Positions 1 through 7,070 are shown, numbered from the stretch's first letter. The stretch is 8,423 nucleotides of DNA from an uncultured Desulfobacca sp. (GCA_937958145.1 CALGOE010000019.1:1-8423), one strand, 5' to 3'. Notes: generated from the letters alone by a model not told the origin. A program made the numbers and translations.

Positions 1-2
1 AA

Positions 3-1955
3 AGAGAATTTTGTAAATGGTCCTTTTGTCAGAAACCCGCGGTAGAAACCGTCGAGACCGACCTGCTGCTGGTAGGCGGTGGTATGGCCTGCTGCGGTGC
101 TGCGGTGGAAGCTGCTGCATATGCCAAAGCCCTGGGCCTGAAAGTCACCTTGGTGGACAAAGCTGCTCTGGATCGTTCCGGCGCCGTGGCCATGGGTCTG
201 TCCGCCATCAACACCTACGTTGGTCCGGAAAACCCGGTCAACGATTATGTCAAATACGTCCGCACCGACCTCATGGGCATCATCCGGGAAGACTTGGTCC
301 ACAGCCTGGGTTGCCATGTTGACCAGTCCGTGTATGACTTCCAGGATTGGGGTCTGCCCATCTGGCAGAAAGACAACGAAGGCCACACCGTCGACGGTCA
401 GACCGCCCGGGACGAAAACCTGCCCCTGTTGAAAGACGGCGGCAAATGCGCCCGGTCCGGTCGTTGGCAGTGCATGATCAACGGTGAATCCTACAAAGTG
501 ATCGTGGCCGAGGCTGCCAAAAACGCCTTGGGCATGGAAAACATCTATGAGCGGGTGTTCATCGTTAAACTGTTGACCGACAAAAACAACCCCAACCGGG
601 TGTGCGGCGCCGTGGGTTTCAGCGTCCGTGAACACAAAACCTGGGTCTTCAAATGCAAAGCCATGATCGTGGCCTGCGGCGGCGTCGTCAACGTCTTCCG
701 GCCTCGGTCCGTGGGTGAAGGTCAGGGTCGTGCCTGGTATCCCGTCTGGAACGCCGGTTCCACCTATGCCATGCCGGCGGAAATCGGCGCCAAGATGGTC
801 CTCATGGAAAACCGCTTCGTGCCCGCCCGCTTTAAAGACGGCTACGGTCCGGTGGGTGCCTGGTTCCTGTTCTTCAAAGCCCAGGCCACCAATGCCTATA
901 ACGAAGACTACATGGCCAAGAACTGGGATCGGGTCAAGGCCGAATATCCTGGCTACGCTGACAGCCCCGGCACCTGCTTGCGGAACCATGCCGCGATGAT
1001 CGAAATGCGGGAAGGCCGCGGCCCCATCATGATGCATACCGACAAGGCCATGCAGGAACTGGCCAAAGTCCTCTCCAAGAAAGAACTCAAGCACCTGGAA
1101 GCGGAAGCTTGGGAAGACTTCCTGGATATGTCCATCTCCGCCGCCTCTCTGTGGGCCTCCTTCAACATGGAACCCGATAAGGTCCCGTCGGAAATCATTC
1201 CGTCCGAACCTTATCTGCTGGGTTCCCATGCCGGCTGCGCCGGTCTGTGGGTCTCCGGTCCCTCCAAGAACTACTTGGGCGCCCCCGATGACTGGTTCTG
1301 GGGCTATGACCGCATGACCACCGTGGAAGGTCTGTTCACCGCGGGCGACGGCGTCGGTGCCTCCGGTCACAAGTTCTCCTCCGGCTCCCATGCTGAGGGT
1401 CGTATGGCTGCCAAGGGCGCCATTGCCTTCATCCTGGACCACAAGGATGACAAGCTGGAACCGGCCCAGAACATCGACGATGTCATCGCCGAGATCTACC
1501 TGCCGTTCGAAATCTATGAGAAATACAAAGATTACACCACGGCGCCGGAGATCAACCCCAACTATCTGATGCCGAAGCAGGTTCAGACCCGGCTGCAGAA
1601 GATCATGGACGAGTACTGCGCCGGCATCGCCACCATGTACATGACCAACAAACCCATGCTGGAAGAAGGGCTGAAACGCCTCACCCTGCTGAAGGAAGAT
1701 GCCCATCGCATGGCGGCTCGGGATCTGCACGAACTGATGCGGGCTTGGGAACAGTATCACCGGATCCTCTCCGGCGAAGCTCACCTGCGCCACATCCTGT
1801 TCCGGGAAGAGAGCCGTTATCCCGGCTACTACTACCGTTCCGACTTCCTGTCCATCGACGACAGCAAGTGGCGGGTGTTCACCATCTCCCAGTACAACAA
1901 AGAAACCAACGAATGGAAGTTTGAAACCATTCCGTACAAACAGTTGGTTGCCTAA
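3..1955 (+). CDS. aprA: Adenylylsulfate (APS) reductase, alpha (FAD) subunit AprA; 5' end unresolved
   Basis: Catalytic FAD subunit of dissimilatory APS reductase. With the iron-sulfur subunit AprB it reduces APS to sulfite and AMP in the cytoplasm. Numbering from the codon at 3, the FAD-binding strand ends in GGG at residues 25-27, followed by DKAALDRSGAVA and GLSAINTY. ARFKDGYGPVG places an Arg at 276 and GSHAG a His at 409. Their spacing of 133 matches the family's catalytic Arg265/His398 (Archaeoglobus numbering). GSHAEGRMAAKGA closes the FAD domain. Length is about 650 residues, normal for AprA. The first in-frame ATG (84) lies after the FAD glycines and would remove them, so it cannot be the true start. 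The frame is open to the window edge, while a plausible start at 17 is in another frame. I therefore give it as open at the 5' end. AprB would be expected just upstream. A strong terminator follows the stop. Identity is very sure; the start is not. Confidence 0.95.
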   Translation, partial: REFCKWSFCQKPAVETVETDLLLVGGGMACCGAAVEAAAYAKALGLKVTLVDKAALDRSGAVAMGLSAINTYVGPENPVNDYVKYVRTDLMGIIREDLVHSLGCHVDQSVYDFQDWGLPIWQKDNEGHTVDGQTARDENLPLLKDGGKCARSGRWQCMINGESYKVIVAEAAKNALGMENIYERVFIVKLLTDKNNPNRVCGAVGFSVREHKTWVFKCKAMIVACGGVVNVFRPRSVGEGQGRAWYPVWNAGSTYAMPAEIGAKMVLMENRFVPARFKDGYGPVGAWFLFFKAQATNAYNEDYMAKNWDRVKAEYPGYADSPGTCLRNHAAMIEMREGRGPIMMHTDKAMQELAKVLSKKELKHLEAEAWEDFLDMSISAASLWASFNMEPDKVPSEIIPSEPYLLGSHAGCAGLWVSGPSKNYLGAPDDWFWGYDRMTTVEGLFTAGDGVGASGHKFSSGSHAEGRMAAKGAIAFILDHKDDKLEPAQNIDDVIAEIYLPFEIYEKYKDYTTAPEINPNYLMPKQVQTRLQKIMDEYCAGIATMYMTNKPMLEEGLKRLTLLKEDAHRMAARDLHELMRAWEQYHRILSGEAHLRHILFREESRYPGYYYRSDFLSIDDSKWRVFTISQYNKETNEWKFETIPYKQLVA

Positions 1956-1968
1956 CACGGACTGAAGG

Positions 1969-1990
1969 CCGGGGCGCACCGGCGCCCCGG
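1969..1990 (+). other. GC-rich hairpin just after aprA
   Basis: Perfect 9-bp stem, CCGGGGCGC (1969-1977) against GCGCCCCGG (1982-1990), with a 4-base ACCG loop. It begins 13 bases after the aprA stop. No T run follows, so alone it is not an intrinsic terminator. It may shield the 3' end of the aprA mRNA from exonucleases or add to the terminator directly downstream. Confidence 0.6.
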
Positions 1991-1999
1991 TAACATTGG

Positions 2000-2033
2000 T
2001 GGCCGTGGCCATACCGGCCACGGCCAATTTTCT
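2000..2033 (+). terminator. Intrinsic terminator of aprA
   Basis: Perfect 11-bp GC-rich stem, TGGCCGTGGCC (2000-2010) against GGCCACGGCCA (2016-2026), with a 5-base loop and a following ATTTTCT. This is the classic Rho-independent form and should end the apr transcript before qmoA. Confidence 0.85.
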
Positions 2034-2059
2034 GTGTGCGCTGTGAGACCCTCCAACCC

Positions 2060-2125
2060 CCCTTTAAGAATGCGGAAATTTCCCCCAAGAGAGCTCAGTT
2101 TGGTCATTTCCCCATTCTTAAAGGG
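2060..2125. repeat. Long imperfect palindrome, MITE- or REP-like intergenic element
   Basis: Two 20-base arms (2060-2079 and 2106-2125) are inverted copies with one mismatch. Both contain CCCTTTAAGAATG, followed by a GGAAAT block after the mismatch. The 26-base middle contains GAGCTC (2091-2096) flanked by CCAA and TTGG, so symmetry continues inward. Outward, C-runs before 2060 face G-runs up to about 2137, though less regularly. Pyrimidine-rich CCCCCTTT/AAAGGGGG intergenic palindromes of this general kind occur in many copies in numerous bacterial genomes. That this is one is an inference from its form; only one copy lies in the window. It could also act as an RNA hairpin upstream of qmoA. 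Confidence 0.6.
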
Positions 2126-2137
2126 TGGGTCTGGGGG

Positions 2138-2160
2138 AATATCCGCCTGGGGTGGATATT
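2138..2160 (+). other. Hairpin upstream of qmoA
   Basis: AATATCC (2138-2144) pairs perfectly with GGATATT (2154-2160). Inside, a G-T wobble and two further C-G pairs give a 10-pair stem closed by a TGG loop. TTG follows, too weak a T run for a confident terminator. It adjoins the palindromic element and may be its outer flank or a separate regulatory structure. Confidence 0.45.
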
Positions 2161-2264
2161 TGTTGGCCGGCGGCCACGCTGCAAACACACCCCACCCACA
2201 CCATCTTTTGCATATCTTGAAGCTTTGGAACTCCTTATCCCATTACCGATGCGGGGAAGTTCTG

Positions 2265-2280
2265 AAGGAGGTCTGATGTG
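2265..2280 (+). promoter_or_regulatory. qmoA ribosome binding site with GTG start overlapping ATGTGA
   Basis: AAGGAGGT (2265-2272) is a near-perfect Shine-Dalgarno site 5 bases before a GTG start at 2278. An ATG at 2276-2278 overlaps it, but that frame stops at once (ATG-TGA). An in-frame TGA lies just upstream (2263-2265), so GTG at 2278 is the only sensible qmoA start in reach. Confidence 0.8.
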
Positions 2281-3534
2281 AACGCTAGTAATAAGAAGAT
2301 TCTCGTCATCGGGGGCGGTATGAGCGGCCTGACTGCGGCGCTGGAAGCCGCGGAAACAGGGGCCCAGGTAGTCGTGGTGGAGAAATCCCCCTATCTGGGC
2401 GGCCGGGTGGCCCAGCTCAATAAATATTTCCCCAAGCTCTGCCCTCCCACCTGCGGTTTGGAAATTAACTTTAAACGGATCAAAAACAACCCGGACATCA
2501 CCTTTTACACCATGACCGATGTTACCCAGATCACCGGTCAGGCCGGGGATTTTAACGTTACCCTGAACGTGCGGCCCCGCTATGTCAATGACAAATGCGT
2601 CGCTTGCAACAAATGTGCCGAAGTCTGTCCGGTGGAACGGGTCAATGACTTCAATTATGGTCTGGACAATAACAAAGCGGCTTATCTGCCCTTTGACATG
2701 GCCTTCCCCTATCAATACGTCATTGATATGAGCGTCTGCCTGGGCGAGGCTTGCAAAAAGTGTGTCAAGGCCTGCGAATATAACGCCATTGAACTGGATA
2801 TGGCGCCGCAGACGGTCAACCTGAATGTGGGCGCCATCGTGGTGGCCGGCGGCTGGAATCTCTACGATGCCACCAAGATTGACAATCTGGGTTTTGGCCA
2901 GGTAGCCAACGTTATTACCAATATGCAGATGGAGCGGCTGGCGGCCCCCAACGGCCCCACGGGCGGCAAGATTCAGCGGCCGTCGGACGGGGCCGAGCCC
3001 AAAAGCGTCGCCTTTGTGCAGTGCGCCGGCTCCCGGGATGAGAACCATCTGCCCTATTGTTCCTACATCTGCTGCATGGCCTCCCTGAAACAGGCCACCT
3101 ACCTGTTGGATCAGGATCCCGAGGCTCAGGCCACCATCTTTTACATCGATATCCGGACGCCGGGCCGCTACGAACAGTTCTACTGGAAAGTGCGGGATCG
3201 GGAAAATGTGGAGTTGGTGCGCGGCAAGGTGGCCAAGATCACCCAGGCTCCCGGTGATAAAGTGGAGGTGGTGGCGGAAGATACGGCTACTGGCAATAAG
3301 GTCCGGCGGGTCTTTGACCTGGTAGTGCTGGCTGCGGGTATGGAACCGTCAACCAAGTCCGACAAGATCCCGTTGGCGGTGAAATACACCGACGAAGGTT
3401 TTATTGACCCCACCGGTCTGCCCGCGGGCATTTTTGCTGTGGGCAGTATGAAGAGTCCCCTGGATGTGGCCAAGTCTGTGCAGGACGGCACCGGCGCCGC
3501 CATCAAGGCTCTTCAGAGCTTGGTAGGGAGGTAA
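2278..3534 (+). CDS. qmoA: Quinone-modifying oxidoreductase subunit QmoA, HdrA-like flavoprotein
   Basis: Cytoplasmic flavoprotein subunit of QmoABC, the complex thought to carry electrons between menaquinol and APS reductase. At 418 residues it is near the usual size of about 410. FAD-binding VIGGGMSG lies at residues 10-17, followed by VVVVEKSPYLGGR. An HdrA-like CPPTC is at 55-59. A ferredoxin-type cluster has Cys107, 110, 113 and 117 followed by Pro. A second group has Cys154, 159, 162 and 166 with an unusual CX4CX2CX3C spacing. HdrA-type cysteines occur in CAGSRDENHLPYC (249-261) and the Cys265-Cys266 pair. The final region, with AAGMEPS and GIFAVGSMKSP, is the second half of the FAD domain. 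It starts at GTG behind a strong Shine-Dalgarno site. QmoB follows after 3 bases, its ribosome binding site lying in the last qmoA codons, so the two are co-transcribed. Compared with a generic HdrA, the QmoBC context makes QmoA secure. Confidence 0.95.
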   Translation: MNASNKKILVIGGGMSGLTAALEAAETGAQVVVVEKSPYLGGRVAQLNKYFPKLCPPTCGLEINFKRIKNNPDITFYTMTDVTQITGQAGDFNVTLNVRPRYVNDKCVACNKCAEVCPVERVNDFNYGLDNNKAAYLPFDMAFPYQYVIDMSVCLGEACKKCVKACEYNAIELDMAPQTVNLNVGAIVVAGGWNLYDATKIDNLGFGQVANVITNMQMERLAAPNGPTGGKIQRPSDGAEPKSVAFVQCAGSRDENHLPYCSYICCMASLKQATYLLDQDPEAQATIFYIDIRTPGRYEQFYWKVRDRENVELVRGKVAKITQAPGDKVEVVAEDTATGNKVRRVFDLVVLAAGMEPSTKSDKIPLAVKYTDEGFIDPTGLPAGIFAVGSMKSPLDVAKSVQDGTGAAIKALQSLVGR

Positions 3535-3537
3535 CAG

Positions 3538-5682
3538 ATGGAAATGGAAGAAAGAAAATACGGTGTGTATATCTGCCTGGGGTGCGGCATTGCCGAGGCC
3601 GTGAAGTTTGAAGGCCTGGAAAAGGCGGCCCGTAAAAACGGCAAGATTCCTCATATCAAGAGCCACCCCATCCTCTGCAGCCCGGAGGGTTTAGAATTCC
3701 TCAAAGGCGACATGGCGGCGGAAGGCATCAACTGCGCCGTCATCTGCGCCTGCTCCCCCCGGGTGAAGTATGAGGAATTCGATATCCCCGGTGCCCTCAT
3801 CGAGAGAATTAATATTCGGGAGCTGGTGGCTTGGACCCATGAGCCCATGGCTGAGGAAACCCAGCTGCTGGCCGAAGACTATGTGGTCATGGGCTGCGCC
3901 AAGATCAAAAAGTCCGATCTGCCCGCAGGCGTGCCGGTGGAGATCGAGCGGGCCATTCTGGTCATCGGTGGCGGCGTCACCGGCTTGACCGCGGCGTTGG
4001 AAGCGGCCAATCTGGGGCAACAGGTAGTCCTGGTGGAAAAAGAAGCGGAACTGGGCGGCCTGGGCGCCGGTCTTTTCCAGCAGACCCCGCGCAGCTATCC
4101 TTACCAGGAGTTGGAAGTACCGGTCGTCTTCAGTAAGATCAAAGAAGTCCTCACCAATCCCAAGATCAAAGTCCTGACCAAGTCGGAAGTGGTCATGATC
4201 GACGGTCAGCCCGGCCTCTATGATGTCACCATCAAGACTGACGGCAAGGAGGATATCTATAAAATCGGCGCCGTCATCCTGGCCGCCGGGGCCAAGCCCT
4301 ATGATGCCACCAAATTGGGCCATCTGGGGTATGGCAAATCCGACGATGTGGTCACCAACTGGGAATTGGAAAAGATCGCTGCGGACGGCAGGATCCTGCG
4401 GCCCTCCAACGGCAAACCGGCGGAAAAAGTCGTCTTCATTCAATGCGCCGGTTCGGTGGACCCCGATCATCTGCCCTACTGCTCGGCCTTCTGTTGCGGC
4501 ACCTCATTGAAACAGGCCAAATACGTCCGGACCATGAACCCGGATGCCCTGGCCTACATTATTTATAAAAACATGCGGACTTTGGGGCAGAACGAACTGT
4601 TCTACAAACATGCCCAGAATGATCCCGGCATCCTCCTGACCAAAGGCGATGTCACCGGCGTGGAAGTGGCCGATGACGGCAGCCTGGCGGTCATTGCCGA
4701 AAATACCCTCCTGGGCGAGAAGATCAAACTGGAGGCCGACCTGGTGGTTCTGGCCACCGGTCTGGTGCCGGCGACGCTGGACCATCCGGTCCTGAACCTG
4801 AACTACCGCCAGGGGCCGGGACTGCCCGACCTGGAACTGTTCCAGGGTTTTGCCGACTCCAATTTCATCTGCTTCCAGTATGAGACCCGGCGGACCGGCA
4901 TCTATGCAGCCGGGGCGGTGCGCCAGCCCATGGACATGGCCACGGCCATGGAAGATGCGGCCGGTGCCGCGCTCAAGGCGTATCAGTGCCTGGAACACAC
5001 GGCCAAAGGTATTGCGGTGCACCCCCGGGCCTGGGACCAGACCTTCCCTGACCCCTTCATGCAACGCTGCACCGCCTGCAAGCGCTGTACTGAGGAATGT
5101 CCCTTCGGCGCCATCGAAGAGGACGAAAAAGGCACGCCGTTCTACAAGATCAACCGCTGCCGGCGCTGCGGCACCTGTATGGGCGCCTGCCCGGAACGCA
5201 TCGTCAGCTTCAAGGACTTTAGCGTGGACATCGTCGGTTCCATGGTAAAAGCCATGGATGTGCCCGAAGAAGGCACCCGCATTGTCGCTTTTGTCTGCGA
5301 AAACGACGCGTATCCGGCCATTGATGCTGCGGCCCTGAACCGGCTGCAGCTCCACCCGGCCGTCCGTTTCATCCCGGTGCGCTGCCTGGGGTCCTTCAAC
5401 CTGGTGTGGATTGCCGACGCCCTCTCCCGGGGTATTGATGGCATTTTGATCATGGGCTGTAAGTATGGCGATGATTACCAGTGCCACTTTGCCAAGGGCA
5501 GCGAGCTGGCCAATTACCGCATGGGCAAGCTGCAGGAAACTCTGGACCGCTTGGCCCTGGAGTCCGAACGGGCCCAATTTATTGAAGTAGCCATCAACGA
5601 TTTCGACAAACTGCCCAAATTGATTGAAGATTTTGTGGTCAGGGTGGAAGAAATCGGGCCGAACCCCTATAAGGAGTTCTAG
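3538..5682 (+). CDS. qmoB: Quinone-modifying oxidoreductase subunit QmoB, HdrA-like flavoprotein with ferredoxin and MvhD domains
   Basis: Second flavoprotein of QmoABC, 714 residues. The N-terminal part has YICLGCG (Cys13, Cys16) and further cysteines in HPILCSP and ICACSPR. An HdrA-like FAD fold begins at VIGGGVTG (142-149), with HdrA-type cysteines in CAGSVDPDHLPYC (303-315) and Cys319-Cys320. Two ferredoxin-type [4Fe-4S] motifs follow: Cys511, 514, 517, 521 and Cys541, 544, 547, 551. The C-terminal MvhD-like domain (about 583-700) carries Cys587, 616, 641 and 649, the last two in GCKYGDDYQCHF, fitting a [2Fe-2S] site. In hydrogenase-heterodisulfide reductase complexes MvhD links the hydrogenase to HdrA; here it presumably serves electron transfer within the Qmo-APS reductase assembly. 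GGGAGG-type ribosome binding site at 3525-3531. No signal peptide, so cytoplasmic. The qmoC ribosome binding site overlaps its stop. Its core is clearly paralogous to QmoA. Confidence 0.95.
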   Translation: MEMEERKYGVYICLGCGIAEAVKFEGLEKAARKNGKIPHIKSHPILCSPEGLEFLKGDMAAEGINCAVICACSPRVKYEEFDIPGALIERINIRELVAWTHEPMAEETQLLAEDYVVMGCAKIKKSDLPAGVPVEIERAILVIGGGVTGLTAALEAANLGQQVVLVEKEAELGGLGAGLFQQTPRSYPYQELEVPVVFSKIKEVLTNPKIKVLTKSEVVMIDGQPGLYDVTIKTDGKEDIYKIGAVILAAGAKPYDATKLGHLGYGKSDDVVTNWELEKIAADGRILRPSNGKPAEKVVFIQCAGSVDPDHLPYCSAFCCGTSLKQAKYVRTMNPDALAYIIYKNMRTLGQNELFYKHAQNDPGILLTKGDVTGVEVADDGSLAVIAENTLLGEKIKLEADLVVLATGLVPATLDHPVLNLNYRQGPGLPDLELFQGFADSNFICFQYETRRTGIYAAGAVRQPMDMATAMEDAAGAALKAYQCLEHTAKGIAVHPRAWDQTFPDPFMQRCTACKRCTEECPFGAIEEDEKGTPFYKINRCRRCGTCMGACPERIVSFKDFSVDIVGSMVKAMDVPEEGTRIVAFVCENDAYPAIDAAALNRLQLHPAVRFIPVRCLGSFNLVWIADALSRGIDGILIMGCKYGDDYQCHFAKGSELANYRMGKLQETLDRLALESERAQFIEVAINDFDKLPKLIEDFVVRVEEIGPNPYKEF

Positions 5683-5693
5683 GAGGGTAATTC

Positions 5694-6836
5694 ATGGCTG
5701 ATGAAACTGTCATCAAATCTGACCTGGCATTTGTCAAGCGCCTGCAGGAGTGCGGTGGGGAATCGCTGAAAAAGTGTTATCAGTGTGCCACCTGTTCCGT
5801 GGTCTGCAACATCTCCCCGGACGACAAGCCGTATCCCCGCAAGGAAATGCTCATGGCGCAGTGGGGCTTGAAAGACCAGATCGTCAAAGACCCTGACATC
5901 TGGGCTTGCCACTACTGTGGCGATTGCACCACCTACTGCCCCCGGGGCGCCAATCCCGGTGAGGTCCTGGGCGCCATGCGTCAGGCCACCATTGAGCACT
6001 ATTCGTTTCCAACCCAGTTGGCCCGGATGGTCAGCCAGCCCAAGTTCCTGCCGGTATTGCTGGCCCTGCCGGTCCTGGTCATTCTCTTCGTCATGAAGCT
6101 GACGGGTACTTTAGGGAACATACCCGCCGGGACCATCAAATATTCCAACATGGTGCCGCTCCTGGCCATTGACGCCATCTTCATGGCCGCGGCCGGCTTT
6201 GCGGTCTTTGTTTTTGTCAACGGCGTGCGGCGTTATTGGAAGGATCTGAATGCCGACGTCTCCCCCTGGAAGGCCAAACTCAGCGATAAAAGCGTGATCA
6301 GCGCCACCATTGAAGTGCTTAAGGAATTCATCGTCCACAAGCGCTTTAAGGAATGCGTCACCAACTACGCCCGGGCTACCTCCCACCTGTTGTTGGTGTT
6401 GGGCTTCATCGCTTTGGCCATCGTCACGGCCTGGTCGGCCTATTATGAATGGGCTTCCAAGTTCGGCCTGATTCCCCATAAGGAATCGCCGTTCAGCATC
6501 ACCGAGCCCATTAAATGGGTGGCGTTGCTAGGCACGATCCTGCTGCTCTATGGCATCTACCTGATCTATCAGCAGCGGCAGGCCAAGGCCAATGGCGCTG
6601 GCTTCGGTGGCTATTTTGACTGGCTGCTCATCTGGGTGATCGTGGCCGTAGGCGTCACGGGGGCGTTGAGCTGGATCCTGCGTCTGGCCAACCTGGCCTC
6701 CCTGGCCTATCCCATGTATTTCCTCCATCTGGTGTCGGTCTTCTTCCTGTTCTTCTATGCGCCGTATACCAAAATGGCGCATTTGGTCTACCGGACCACG
6801 GCCCTGGTCTTTGCCAAGATGCAGGGCCGGGAATAA
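5694..6836 (+). CDS. qmoC: Quinone-modifying oxidoreductase subunit QmoC, HdrC/HdrE-like fusion with cytochrome b membrane domain
   Basis: Membrane anchor and quinone-reacting subunit of QmoABC, 380 residues. The N-terminal HdrC-like part holds two [4Fe-4S] motifs: Cys28, 31, 34, 38 (followed by Asn rather than Pro) and Cys72, 75, 78, 82 followed by Pro. About six hydrophobic segments come next, near residues 118-137, 153-178, 230-253, 274-294, 309-332 and 339-358, matching a NarI/HdrE-type cytochrome b. His231, His345 and His363 lie in or beside these segments and are candidate haem b ligands. The family accepts electrons from menaquinol and passes them to QmoA/QmoB on the cytoplasmic face. 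The start is set by AGGAGGG (5681-5687), which overlaps the qmoB stop and lies 6 bases before the ATG. A strong terminator 26 bases downstream closes the operon. Confidence 0.95.
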   Translation: MADETVIKSDLAFVKRLQECGGESLKKCYQCATCSVVCNISPDDKPYPRKEMLMAQWGLKDQIVKDPDIWACHYCGDCTTYCPRGANPGEVLGAMRQATIEHYSFPTQLARMVSQPKFLPVLLALPVLVILFVMKLTGTLGNIPAGTIKYSNMVPLLAIDAIFMAAAGFAVFVFVNGVRRYWKDLNADVSPWKAKLSDKSVISATIEVLKEFIVHKRFKECVTNYARATSHLLLVLGFIALAIVTAWSAYYEWASKFGLIPHKESPFSITEPIKWVALLGTILLLYGIYLIYQQRQAKANGAGFGGYFDWLLIWVIVAVGVTGALSWILRLANLASLAYPMYFLHLVSVFFLFFYAPYTKMAHLVYRTTALVFAKMQGRE

Positions 6837-6862
6837 GTGCTGAGTTAGGAACAACCAATCTG

Positions 6863-6895
6863 AGCCGGTCCTCCCCCGGGGGACCGGCTTTTCTT
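6863..6895 (+). terminator. Intrinsic terminator of qmoABC
   Basis: Perfect 9-bp stem AGCCGGTCC (6863-6871) against GGACCGGCT (6881-6889), with C/G-rich loop bases that can extend the pairing, followed by TTTTCTT. A typical Rho-independent terminator, 26 bases after the qmoC stop. Confidence 0.9.
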
Positions 6896-6910
6896 GTGGC
6901 CGGTCAATGC

Positions 6911-6929
6911 CCTTCTGGACTGCAGAAGG
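6911..6929. other. Perfect 7-bp inverted repeat downstream of the qmo terminator
   Basis: CCTTCTG (6911-6917) pairs with CAGAAGG (6923-6929) around a GACTG loop. No T run follows on either strand. It may be a transcript-stabilising hairpin, a protein site, or a remnant; nothing decides between these. A second small stem, AGGTTT (6963-6968) with AAACCT (6973-6978), lies further on and is followed by CTTT. Confidence 0.35.
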
Positions 6930-7019
6930 TCTTAAGAGAACAGGGAAAAGGGATGAGGGAATAGGTTTGGGAAAACCTCTTTGACCCTTAGCCTTTGACT
7001 CCTTGCCTCCATCCTCGTC

Positions 7020-7036
7020 TGCCAAGTTCTTTGGCA
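7020..7036. promoter_or_regulatory. Possible operator over the -35 box of the YkgJ-type gene
   Basis: Inverted repeat TGCCAA (7020-7025), 5-base spacer, TTGGCA (7031-7036). The right half is exactly the proposed -35 hexamer, so a dimeric regulator bound here would compete with or contact RNA polymerase. The arms are only 6 bp, so chance is possible. Confidence 0.35.
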
Positions 7037-7060
7037 CAGCCGCGCAAAAATTGTTATAAT
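7031..7060 (+). promoter_or_regulatory. Sigma-70-type promoter of the YkgJ-type gene
   Basis: TTGGCA (7031-7036, five of six consensus bases) and a perfect TATAAT (7055-7060), separated by 18 bp in a locally AT-rich stretch. Transcription would start near 7067, giving a leader of roughly 58 bases before the ATG at 7125. It lies after the qmo terminator, as expected for an independent unit. Confidence 0.75.
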
Positions 7061-7070
7061 GAGAATCAGA

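Larger units (their letters stand above)
1956..2277. other. Gene-free spacer between aprA and qmoA
   Basis: These 322 bases hold no convincing gene. In order they contain a GC-rich hairpin (1969-1990), an intrinsic terminator (2000-2033), a long imperfect palindrome (core 2060-2125), a second hairpin (2138-2160), a C/A-rich stretch around 2182-2204 and the qmoA ribosome binding site (2265-2272). Because aprA ends in a strong terminator, qmoABC probably has its own promoter here. The best sigma-70-like match I found (TTGAAG at 2217 with CATTAC at 2241, 18-bp spacer) is poor and I do not call it. Small reading frames through the palindrome are low-complexity and look non-coding. Confidence 0.8.

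Noticed and set aside
2169..2184. Sigma-54-like GG-N10-GC element upstream of qmoA
   Set aside because: The -12 part (CTGCA) is fair, but the -24 part (CGGCGG) is poor and the region is GC-rich, so chance is likely.
2034..2281. Two small + strand frames of about 80 codons before qmoA
   Set aside because: They translate the palindrome and spacer, lack ribosome binding sites and have no family resemblance.
2104..3048. Antisense open frame of 314 codons over the 5' part of qmoA
   Set aside because: It is the mirror of a well-supported gene in GC-rich DNA, runs into the intergenic palindrome, and its product has no recognisable motif.
3691..4470. Antisense open frame of 259 codons inside qmoB
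   Set aside because: It lies wholly opposite the conserved QmoB FAD domain and its translation is Gly/Asp/His-rich, typical of a shadow frame.
4504..5577. Antisense open frame of 357 codons inside qmoB
   Set aside because: It is opposite the ferredoxin and MvhD-like parts of QmoB, with no motif or ribosome binding evidence; codon bias of the real gene explains the lack of stops.
6980..7004. TTTGAC direct repeat spaced 14 bp apart
   Set aside because: Only two short copies, in a pyrimidine-rich stretch, with no matching -10 element at the right distance; probably chance.
7032..7046. Sigma-54-like TGGCAC element
   Set aside because: The spacing to the next GC is off by one base and the overlapping sigma-70 promoter is far better.
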